Position numbers and translations under genes: made by a program. Positions 50,046-59,099 of a DNA stretch of 64,000 nt are shown here, one piece after another; position 1 is the first letter of the stretch, and each line of letters begins with the position of its first letter. The stretch is taken from assembly GCA_037126765.1 (NCBI GenBank), contig JBBCBC010000037.1, positions 8,127,263 through 8,191,262 on the forward strand, given 5' to 3'. The notes under the pieces are model-generated. The model was not told the DNA's origin, searched no databases, and saw only the letters and a program-made list of their open reading frames with translations. Origin of the DNA: Stenogyne calaminthoides (Eukaryota > Streptophyta > Magnoliopsida > Lamiales > Lamiaceae).

Positions 50046-51124
50046 CAGTGTTTTCATAATCGAATCGGTGATCGAACCGGACAGACCATCACCGATCAAC
50101 GGTTCAACCGGCGGTTCAACCGTTGAAATGATTTATGCCTAATTTTTGTCAATATTTTCTATGTTTAGTTAAAAAAAACAAAATAACTATACACCTACAA
50201 AAATTTTAATATATATTTTATAACTTTTCATATCATTTTTAAGAAAACACATCGAAAGTGTAAGAGGAAAATGTGAGAGAAATAATATAAAAGGAGAAGA
50301 AGTGTACCTTATATATTTATCCCACATCGAAATTGTTAGAGGAAAAAATGTGAAAGAAAATAATATAAAAGGGGAGAAGTGAACCTCATATATTTGTCCC
50401 ACATCAAAAATTAATGTTGGAGGAAAATGTGAGAGTAGATATTATAAAAGGGGTGAAGGTGGACCTTGATTCATATATTTGTCTCACCTCATACATTTAT
50501 CCCACATCGAAAGTGTTGGAGAAAAATGTGAGAGGAAGTATTATAAATTTTGTCTCACCTCATACATTTATCCCACATCGAAAGTGTTGGAGAAAAATGT
50601 GAGAGGAAGTATTATATTTATCCCACATTGAAAGTGTTGGAGAAAAATATGAGAGAAAGTATTATAAATTTCGTCTCACCTAATACATTTATCCCACATC
50701 AAAAGTGTTGGAGAAAAATGTGAGAGGAAAGTATTACATTTATCCCACATTGAAAGTGTTGAAGAAAACTGTGAGATGAAGTATTATAAATTTTTTCCCA
50801 CCTCATACATTTATCCCAAATCGAAAGTGTTGGAGAAAAATGTGAGAGGAAGTATTATAAATTTTGTCTCACCTCATATATTTACCCCACATCGAAAGTG
50901 TTGGAGAAAAATGTGAGAGGAATATAGATTTAAAATTTTAAATATTTAATATAAATTAGTAATTTAATTTTTTTTAAAAAAAAAAAAAACCGGTTTTTTT
51001 CCGGTTGGCCGGTTGAACCGGTTTTGACCGGTTCAACCCGGTTCAACCTTAAAAGCGGTTCTATATGTATTTTTTAATCGATTTATCGGCCGGTTCTCGG
51101 TTCAACCCGGTTTCAAAAACATTG
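50046..51124 (+). mobile_element. hAT-like non-autonomous element, copy 2 (1079 bp), with exact 8-bp target duplication
   Basis: It starts CAGTGTTTTCATAATCGAAT and ends with the imperfect inverse, CGGTTTCAAAAACATTG. CGTGTAAT is present on both sides (50038-50045, 51125-51132). The matching site in copy Y (about 55806-55818) has a single ACATGTAATATAGG and no insertion, so the boundaries are fixed by comparison. CAGTG-type ends plus 8-base duplication indicate the hAT superfamily. The ends are dense in CCGGTTGAACC. The middle is a tandem array; no transposase frame is present. Confidence 0.85.
50245..50894 (+). promoter_or_regulatory. Tandem USE + TATA modules inside hAT-like copy 2, about ten units
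   Basis: USE-like 11-mers on the plus strand: 50319 (ATCCCACATCG), 50396 (GTCCCACATCA), 50499 and 50570 (ATCCCACATCG), 50620 and 50742 (ATCCCACATTG), 50691 (ATCCCACATCA), 50813 (ATCCCAAATCG), 50884 (ACCCCACATCG), with a truncated one ending 50254. TATA sequences begin at 50286, 50364 (TATAAAAG), 50443 (TATAAAAG), 50542, 50613, 50663 and 50785. Gaps from the end of USE are 34, 36, 32, 32, 32 and 32 bases for the six complete pairs from 50319 to 50742. Some units lack a TATA. The conserved filler reads AAAGTGTTGGAGAAAAATGT. Confidence 0.6.
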
Positions 51125-51604
51125 CGTGTAATATAGGAGATATTATTATTTTTCTTAATTAACTTACCTTAATAATAATTACTAAATAAATTCTAAAAAA
51201 TCTTATTTTTTTTCAATGTATCTAAATTTTATATTCTCTCAATCTCTCTCCATCTCAATTCTCGCATTCCGATGTCTGCTTTTTTAAGAAAATCCCGTCC
51301 ATCTCACGTCTGCTACTCTTTGGTATGCAGCTATTTTTTATATAAATCAATTATATTTGAGAGAGATTGATAGAATGTATGATTTAGATACAATTAGATA
51401 AAATACGATTTTCTAAAATTTATTTTGGTAATTATGATTAAGGTAATTTAATTAAGAAAAAAAATATATCTCCAATATTATGCGTGCAAATTTAATAAGT
51501 GTTATAGGAGATGTTACATTATTGTGTTACAGAAAATCCCGTCCGGTTAATTTCCTCCCTAATTAATTTGATAATTAAAGAATTAATCAATCCCAAATTA
51601 ATAG

Positions 51605-51871
51605 GAGTTGGTATGCTGTGAAACTTGTTCACCGTGAAACTAGTTTTTTTTTTTTTTTACAGACATACACTTTAGTAATATAAGTCACACACACTTCAGT
51701 TATCACTACGACACCCTTTGCTATAATATAAGTCACACCTTCACTTTTATGAGTAATACACTTTACAGTAAAAAGTCACACACTTTACAGTAAAAAGTCA
51801 CACACGTTAATAATATAAGTCACACTCCTTAACCAGTTTCATCGTAAAACTTGTTCACACTATACTTTGTC
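51605..51871. mobile_element. Mutator-type MITE (267 bp) with 9-bp target duplication, copy 1
   Basis: AATTAATAG flanks it exactly (51596-51604 and 51872-51880). The start GAGTTGGTATGCTGTGAAAC and the inverse of the end, GACAAAGTATAGTGTGAAC, form terminal inverted repeats of about 30 bases. Copy Y of the segmental duplication (about 56270-56290) has one uninterrupted AATTAATAGATACTATAAAT. The interior repeats an AGTAATATAAGTCACAC motif. A 9-base duplication indicates a MULE. Confidence 0.85.
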
Positions 51872-52220
51872 AATTAATAGATACTATAAATAACTTATAA
51901 CAGAAATTAAGAGATTAAAAATAAAGACACCACATGAAGTGGGGATGATTCGCCTTTAGTAGATAGAATATCTCTTGTTGATAAAATGAATTTTAATGTA
52001 TATCTTACTTTATGAAATTAAGATTTCAAGAATGTTATATCTAATTTTATTATATATATTTTCACAAATAAATATTGTATTTATTCATGTGCAAAGTGTC
52101 CTCATAGCCAATCAAATTATCCCATATATAGATTTCAATTAAATGAAATATTCACGCCCACAAATTTGGGAAATGCAGTAATCCTCACCATCTATAATTA
52201 ATTTGAGGGGTTCCTTTTAC

Positions 52221-52230
52221 CTATATATAT
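52221..52230 (+). promoter_or_regulatory. TATA box of the defensin-like gene
   Basis: CTATATATAT lies 103 bases before the ATG, in a block that is conserved almost unchanged in copy Y (near 56622). Confidence 0.5.
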
Positions 52231-52332
52231 GAGCAACTTGTCATGCTCATCAGTATATTACATTGCTACCACCCTAATTCTCTTCAATTTTAATTTTTTT
52301 TTCACTCTATTTTTTCCTACCAACTGGAGAAG

Positions 52333-53718
52333 ATGACCTCAGCTTCAAGAATTGTTTTACTATTGATACTTTTCCTCTCAGGTTATTATTTCTTAATCTT
52401 ATTATGTACTAATGCTAACTTGTCATTTGTTTATACTAAATCACAATGACTTTCACGCCTTCGCTAAAACATGAGTTAATTCAAATCCCTCCCAACTTTC
52501 ACAATTTAGGTTTTTTTTTTTTGCAAAAGGTCCCAAAAAATTCGAGATGTTCAATTATATTTATAACTTATCAATTAATTAAATTTTTAATTTTATTTTT
52601 GCTGGAAATTTAGAAATGATGTCGTATAGTCTCTTGAAAAATAAAAAACTGCATCATACAGTGTGAAAAAATGTGAAATTGTACGAGATTGTTACATGAC
52701 CAAAATCATTTTAGTAAGTTACATAATCAAATTGAAAATCCCAAACTTTTTTGGTACCTTATGCAAGAAAAATCATAGAAATTGCTGGACGATATTGAAT
52801 TTTGAACATTTTATTTTTTGTACTATATATATTCTAGTTATTTTCTTAGTAGTAAAAATTTAATTATGTACGAAGTATATATGGAAATCTACATTACAAA
52901 TTAATTGCTTTGACTAATTTCAACGATCATCACTAGTTATGGAATAAATCATTCATTAAGGGATTATAGTGGATGTGGGAAATCCCGAACTTTGAAGTCC
53001 TAGGATTACAAAATCTTTGATGAATAGTTAAAATGTATGTTGTGTATCGAGAAAATAAAAAAGTATAATATAGTAGTAGGTGATGAAGTAGAGTAGATCG
53101 ATTTAGTAGGATCACAAAATCATTACTTTAAATTTCAAAACAAATAGAAATTGTAGATTGTAAAGTTCAAAGTCCGACCGTGATAGTCGCGAAACAAACA
53201 TACCATAATTGATTGATTCCCTAATAATGAGATTCAATAGTTAGAACTATATATCAACATTATTTTAGCATTATTAGTACAATTTTTTTTTTTTTTTTTA
53301 TCTGGCAAAGTTAATTATTAGATGTTAGTAGTTAGTACACCAAGCACACAAATATTCCACAAATTCACCAAGCCACCTTATAACTCACATACTCCTATTT
53401 GTTCCCAAATGGAATCGAACCTGAATCTCCCACTCAATTGAGGAGCCAAGTGGTCAGGTGGGCTAAGCCAACTAGTTAGTACAATTTCTTTCTGTTGCAT
53501 TTAATAGCAAAGTTTTTTTTCTTTTTTTCCATAAAAAAAATGCAGAATCGTACTTTGACAAGGTTGAAAGTATAACATGCGAGAAGGAGAGGCAACCTTA
53601 TACAGGAGAGTGTTCAAGTATTCCATGCGCCACAATATGCAGACAGATTCTAGCCACTACAGGAGATTGCGAAGGAAATAAATGTTACTGTACTTTTTGT
53701 TCTGGAGGAGGGAGATAG
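52333..53718 (+). CDS. Defensin-like cysteine-rich secreted peptide (73 residues)
   Basis: Two exons, join(52333..52381, 53546..53718). Exon 1 encodes most of a signal peptide (MTSASRIVLLLILFLS); the donor CTCAG|GTTATT follows one base into the next codon, the usual intron position in plant defensin genes. Exon 2 encodes ESYFDKVESITCEKERQPYT and a mature region with eight Cys. The spacing is C-x10-C-x4-C-x3-C-x9-C-x4-C-x1-C-x2-C; the CxxxC (CATIC) plus CxC (CYC) pair is the cysteine-stabilised alpha/beta pattern, and it ends CSGGGR. Such peptides are secreted, and act in defence against fungi or in reproductive signalling; which one cannot be told. Both splice sites and the promoter are intact. 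Confidence 0.85.
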
Positions 53719-53834
53719 AAGATATTGTATGAAGGAAAAATATGTTATTTTTCTTTTTGTTGATCTTCTCATTTGGGCTTTTACATTAGTTTGCCAATAA
53801 ATAAAAGATTGATTGAACTAAATAAACACTATAA

Positions 53835-54310
53835 TAGTCCCCTGTCCCAATTATATATGTTGTATTTCATTTTATGAATGTCTCAATTTGTTTCTCAACA
53901 TAGTAGTATTTTCATACTTATTTACTAATATGACCTTATGCATTAATTGCATTGAAAAATATAATACTTATTAAATAGGGTTATAATAGAAATTTTGCTT
54001 ACCTAATTTATTTTTTCAATATAATTTTTTAATCTCTTAAAAGATCAAAGAAGATTATATAATTGGGACGGATGAAGAAGTATGCATTAGTTTTAGAAAT
54101 TGTAAATAAAGTAGTATTTTTGTACTTATTTACTAATATGGCCTTATGGATTAATTTGCATTAAAAAATATGATATTTATTAAATAAGGTTATAATATAA
54201 ATTTTACTTGCCTAATTTATTTTTACAATACAATTTTTAAATCTTTTAAAAAAATCAAATAATTTTATAATTGGAACGGAGGGAGTAGTATGCATTAGTT
54301 TTGCAAATTG
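53835..54310. repeat. Stowaway-derived sequence with a tandemly duplicated 3' half
   Basis: A degenerate Stowaway-like left end (CCTGTCCCAATTATATA, near 53842) pairs with TATATAATTGGGACGGATG at 54056-54074. The internal section from GTAGTATTTTCATACTTATT to the right end is then repeated (54110-54290), ending TATAATTGGAACGGAGGGAG. Both copies are followed by AGTATGCATTAGTTTT. Period is about 210 bases. Confidence 0.65.
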
Positions 54311-54369
54311 AATCCATGTAAATAAAGAAAAAGGTAAAAATGTCACGTTGTACATGTAATTAGTATTAT

Positions 54370-54595
54370 TCGATGATTTTCCCAATCCTGGAGTATTAGC
54401 TCGAAGTAATTGTGACATTTAATTAAAATCTATACCGAGGATTCGCCAACCCCAAATTTGTGGAATCGTTCCACTTACTAAATTATAATTTTCCATTAAT
54501 TTTTCCCAATCCGGGAGTATTAACTCGAAATAATTGCAATATTTAATTAAAATTTATATCAGGTATTCGCCAACCCCAAATATATAGTGAATTCA
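54370..54595. repeat. Tandem duplication of about 130 bp
   Basis: The unit beginning TTTTCCCAATCC, containing GAGTATTARCTCGAARTAAT and ATTTAATTAAAAT and ending ATTCGCCAACCCCAAAT, occurs at about 54373-54459 and again at 54503-54585, with roughly 90% identity by eye. The rest of 53720-55000 holds no gene; a palindromic GTGAGACGGTCTCAC sits at 54671-54685. Confidence 0.75.
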
Positions 54596-55747
54596 ATGAG
54601 AAATACACAATACTACCAACTTTGACATAAGGTGTTAAAAAGCCAATGCCATATTATAATACGTTTCATCGTGAGACGGTCTCACGCACGTGGACCTCAT
54701 TTTAAAAGATATCTTTTATTAAACTTTAGAGATATAATACGATTAAATTATAATATTCATAAACGTTAATATCTTGAAATTATTATAAGTAAATATGAAT
54801 TATAGCCTTTGAAAATTTTAGGTGAAAGAAACAAAATGAGGGAATATATAAATTTGATGAAATATATTGTAAATCTTGAAATTTGAACTTTAATAATATC
54901 TTTAAACTAGATTACAATCTCACGTATTACACGGGTTGAAAATAAAATTATATTATAAAATAATACTAAATCTCTTAATAGTCAACATGCTAAAAATATA
55001 TTATATTTAATAACACATATTCCCTTCAAATTATTAAAATGTCGTTTTAGCCTACTAAAATATTTATATAATAAATTTTGTTTTGACATTTTATCCCCAC
55101 CCACCCCCACCCCACCCCACCCCACCCACCCACACAACACAAACATTATCTCATATATATATATATATATATATACTCTTAACATGATTGCTTAAATTTT
55201 TAAATTTTTCTAAAAATGTGTTATGTAAATAATTTTTTCAAAAATAAATATTGATAATAATATTTAATTTTTATTAACTAAGGTAAGTTTTGACCTGTCT
55301 AAAAAAATTCAGAATAACATTACAAAAAATAGGAGGGAGTATTATTTATAATTTAACAATAAAAATATAATTATAAATCAATAGAATGATTAAGATTTAA
55401 ATATTTAAATGCCATAAATAATTCTCCATTAGAAATTCAAGAATTTGAAATAAAGGCATTATACTATAGAGATAGAGGATGATTCACTTTTAATAAATCA
55501 AAGATTTGACAATTAAAGAATAAATTAATCCCAAAATAAGTGAGATTTTGTCCAAATTAATTTTCTCCCTAATTAATTTGATAATTAAAAACAAATCAAT
55601 CCCAAATTAATAGATACTATAAATAACTTCCATGTAAATTGATTTTGAAATAAAAAAAGCACTGCATGAATTAAGAGGTGATTATTCGCCTTTTAGTAGA
55701 TATGAGATTAATTCCAAAATAAGTGAGATTTGTCCAATTTAATTTTC

Positions 55748-56224
55748 AGACGGAATTTCCTGTAACACAATAGTTTAACATCTCCTATAACACCGATTAA
55801 ATTTTGACACATGTAATATAGGAGATATCATTTTTTTAAATTAACTTACCTTAATAATAATTACCAAATAAATCCTAAAAAATCTTATTTTCTTTCACCG
55901 TATCTAAATCTTATATTCCCTCAATCTCTCTCCATCTCAATTCTCACATTCTCACGTCTGCTTTTTTAAGAAAATCCCGTCCATCTCAAGTCTGCTACTC
56001 TCTGGTATGTAGCTAATTTTTTTATAAATCAATTATATTTGAGAGAAATTGAGAGAATATATGATTTAGATACAGTTAGATAAAATAAAATTTTCTAAAA
56101 TTTGTTTTGGTAATTATGATTAAGGTAAGTTAATTAAAAAAAATATCTCGTATATTATACGTGCCAAATTTAATAGGTGTTATAGGAGATGTTACATTAT
56201 TGTGTTACAGAAAATCCCGTCCGA
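55748..56224. mobile_element. Foldback element, copy Y (about 477 bp, uninterrupted)
   Basis: It starts AGACGGAATTTCCTGTAACA and ends with the inverse, TGTTACAGAAAATCCCGTCC. The arms are long and separated by a CTCTCTCCATCTCAATTCTC region. It is the same insertion as 49976-51546, predating the duplication, but here no hAT-like element interrupts it. Confidence 0.75.
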
Positions 56225-56614
56225 TTAATTTCCTCCCTAATTAATTTGATAATTAAAGAGTAAATCAATCCCAAATTAATAGATACTATAAATAACTTAT
56301 AACATAAATTAAGGATTAAAAATAAAGACATCATATAAAATGAGGGTGATTCACATTTAGTAGATAGAATATCTCTTGTTGATAAGAATGAATTTTAATG
56401 TACATCTTACTTTATGAAATTAAGATTTCAAGAATGCTATATCTAATTTTATTATATATATTTCACAAATAAATATTGTATTTATTCATGTGCAAAGTGT
56501 CCACATAGTCAATAAAATTATCCCATATATAGATTTCAATTAAATGAAATATTCACGCCCACAAATTAGGGAAATGCAGTAATCCTCACCATCTATAATT
56601 AATTTGAGGGGTTC

Positions 56615-57280
56615 CTTTTACCTATATATATGAGCAACTTGTCATGCTCATCAGTATATTACATTGCAACCACCCTTATTCTCTTCAATTTTTATTTTTA
56701 TTTTGCTCTATTTTTTTCACAATTTAGATTTTTTTTTCTAAAGTTCCCAAAAAATTTGAGATGGTTCAATTATATTTATAACTTATCAATTAATTAAAAT
56801 TTAATTTTATTTTTGTTGGGAAGTTAGAAACGACGTCCTGAAAAATAAAAAACTGCATCATATGATGCGAAAAAACGTGAAACTACACGAAATCGTTATT
56901 TTTATTTTCAAGGGAAAAAAGAACCAAAATCAGACTATTTATACTTTTCCTCTCTTCAGGTTATTATTTCTTAATCTTATTATGTACTAATGCTAACCTG
57001 TCACTTGTTCATACTAAATCACATTGGGTTTTACGCCTTCTAAAAAACATGAATTTATTCAAATCCCTCCCCAACTTTCACAATTTAGGGTGTGATTTGT
57101 GCTTAGTTGTACCCCGTCTCATGCATGAGACCGTCTCATATGAGTTTTTGTCAAACATTAATTTGCCCATGAATAAAAGATTGATTGAACTAAATAAACA
57201 CTATAATTCCCATTTTATAGCTAGTACTCACCCCTCCAAATTATATGGGTTGTATTTCCTTTTATGAATGTCTCCACCTT
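56615..57280 (+). pseudogene. Remnant of a duplicated defensin-like gene
   Basis: The promoter (CTATATATATGAGCAACTTG) and leader (TCAGTATATTACATTGCAAC) are kept. The ATG and first part of exon 1 are missing: the leader runs into intron-like sequence at about 56715. A displaced end of exon 1 with its donor (ACTTTTCCTCTCTTCAGGTT) appears at 56942-56961, followed by intron sequence. Exon 2 is absent, and the post-gene sequence (AAAGATTGATTGAACTAAAT) follows at 57177. The copy cannot make a peptide. Confidence 0.75.
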
Positions 57281-57292
57281 ACTCTTAATTAA

Positions 57293-57573
57293 GAGTTGGT
57301 ATGCTGTGAAACTTGTTCACCGTGAAACTTTTTTTTTTTTGACATACACTTTAGTAATATAAGTCACACACTTTAGTAATATAAGTCACACATTTCATTT
57401 TATCACTAAGTAACACTTTCTATAATATAAGTCATACCCTTTATAGTTATGAGTAATACACTTTTATAGTAAAAAGTTACACACTTTACAGTAAAAAGTC
57501 ACACACTTTAGTAATATAAGTCACACTCCATTAACCAGTTTCACCGTAAAACTTATTCACACTATATTTTGCC
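57293..57573. mobile_element. Mutator-type MITE (281 bp) with 9-bp target duplication, copy 2
   Basis: Flanked by CTTAATTAA at 57284-57292 and 57574-57582. It starts GAGTTGGTATGCTGTGAAAC like copy 1 and ends ATTCACACTATATTTTGCC, the inverse of the start with changes. The different target duplication shows an insertion independent of copy 1. Confidence 0.85.
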
Positions 57574-57582
57574 CTTAATTAA

Positions 57583-59095
57583 TTGTTACTTTCATGATTA
57601 TTTGATTTGTTGTATGGCTGGTTTGATTAGATTAAATTAACAGGACTTATATTATTATTTATTTTAATTTAATTTTGTACGCGAATTTAAATTATATCAT
57701 GTCACATGCAAGTTACATTATATTTTACTTTGTAATTAATTTCTCTACTATTTATTCTATAGTCCATTTATGGCCCATTTAATATCGCGGCCCATTAAAA
57801 TAAGGGCAAAATTAGTGTTTCAGGAGTGTTTGTCTGAAATTATACCTAGAAATTGATCAAAGTGATTTGGTTTGATTTACTATATAACTATGCCAAACCT
57901 AGAAATTGGCGGCCCATTTAATATTTGATTTGATTTGCTGTAGACAAAAACGGGTGTAAACCCGAGTTCACTGTGAACTCGATTTTTTAATATCACTATT
58001 ATGCATAAAAATTCTTACTGTTATGTATAAAAAATTTCACTGTTATACACAAAAATCACCGTTTAAAAAATGTTTTATATTTTGAAATAGTGAATTTTTT
58101 TTGTGCATAACAATGATATGTTTTTATACATAAAAATGATAGAGTTTATGTATAAACCTGGTTCACATGAGTGTTACTCTTTGTTGTACTGATTAATTGC
58201 CTTTAAACCCTGACTAATTTTCAGATACACAAAACACACATAAACCTAACCCTCACTCCCACCACCAAACTTGTCCCCAATCTAATCTAATCTAATTGTA
58301 GAATAAAACATGCTATTCCATCCAAAAAGCTTAATAAGCATCATCAACCACTAAACTTAAGTCTTTATCCATTATGTCAGTGAAACCATAATTGTTGTAC
58401 AATTTGATAAAGTGGAGGTAAAATCCATATTGTAGTATTATCAAAAGTGTTACAAATCAAGGGAGTAACTCTTAGGAATTGCAGATCTAAAACTATAGCA
58501 ATCCGCACAAAAATATTTCCCAAGAGAGAAAGTTGCCTCAAATCAATGGGTTTAGTAATATGAGGGTTTTAATTTTTCCAAAATTGAACTAAGTAACACT
58601 GGATCTAGCTAACCTCTTGAGAAAAACTCTCAAATTTCAGCTAATGAAAATACACTCACTGCTTTGCTTGCTGCTGTATTTTATTTTTCACCTCTTAAAA
58701 AATATTTAAAATTCAATAATACAAAACAAAAACGCAAATTCGAAAATGATTTATCTCATCAGGGGATTGATTGATTGATTGATTATTCCTTATAATCCTC
58801 CTACTCCCATTGGATTGGATTGAAGCTCAGGGCGCCCTTGGATTGAAGCGCCGTTTTAATTACCAAAAACATAATCAAATTGAAATTAATAACTAACAAG
58901 ATAATCCTTTCAAAAAACATAATAACTAACAAGATAATTGAAGGCAAAACAGGTTACATTCAATTGAAAAATACTATATGTATACCAATTACTAGATGTA
59001 TAACAAACAATGAGGTATGAATTTGGTTATCGACCATCTATTATGGTGACGGTAAACTAATTTTAATTACTATACTATACTATACTATACTATAC
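57583..59095. other. Gene-free AT-rich DNA
   Basis: No gene supported. A possible degenerate relative of the preceding MITE lies at about 57950-58170: it starts GGGTGTAAACCCGAGTTCAC and ends CTGGTTCACATGAGTGTTAC, with AT-rich repeats between. A TATAC pentanucleotide repeat (about five units) lies at 59069-59096, adjoining the last recognised receptor-kinase exon. Confidence 0.4.
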
Positions 59096-59099
59096 TTAC

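Larger units (their letters stand above)
49976..51546. mobile_element. Foldback (long inverted repeat) element, copy X, split by a hAT-like element
   Basis: The left arm starts AGACGGGATTTCCTGTAACA and continues through CATCTCCTATAACAC. The right arm ends with the inverse, GTGTTATAGGAGATG to AATCCCGTCCGG. Inverted similarity continues inward for more than 100 bases (ACTTACCTTAATAATAATTA versus TAATTATGATTAAGGTAA). Flanks TTAATTTTC (49967-49975) and TTAATTTCC (51547-51555) are a near-perfect 9-base duplication, suggesting a Mutator-type foldback. The hAT-like element 50046-51124 sits inside the left arm. Confidence 0.75.
48955..53880 (+). repeat. Segmental duplication, copy X (with later insertions)
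   Basis: It matches copy Y (55000-57290) colinearly, starting TAATAACACATATT.CC and passing through TTTTAGCCTACTAAAA, the CA-rich CCCCACCC tract with TA microsatellite, AATTAATTTGATAATTAAAG blocks, the foldback element, a promoter (TATATATATGAGCAACTTGTC) and the region after the defensin-like gene (AAAAGATTGATTGAACTAAA). Copy X holds extra DNA relative to Y at 49025-49281, 50046-51124, 51605-51871 and in the gene itself. Confidence 0.8.
55000..57290 (+). repeat. Segmental duplication, copy Y (lacks the X insertions)
   Basis: Colinear with 48955-53880 and similar at most positions by eye, but without the Stowaway, hAT-like and Mutator-type insertions and without most of the defensin-like gene. 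It supplies the empty sites that define those insertions. It contains its own intact foldback element (55748-56224). Confidence 0.8.

Noticed and set aside
50245..50894. A cluster of snRNA genes behind the USE/TATA motifs
   Set aside because: No known snRNA sequence follows any of the TATA boxes, and the distance to the next motif is too short for one.
50300..50930. Evenly repeated units resembling a CRISPR array
   Set aside because: Repeats are longer and diverged, spacers are themselves repeated, and the DNA is plant nuclear; the array lies inside a transposable element with its own target duplication.
57049..57267. 72-codon plus-strand frame in the duplicated region
   Set aside because: It spans intron and post-gene sequence of the dead defensin-like copy and encodes nothing recognisable.
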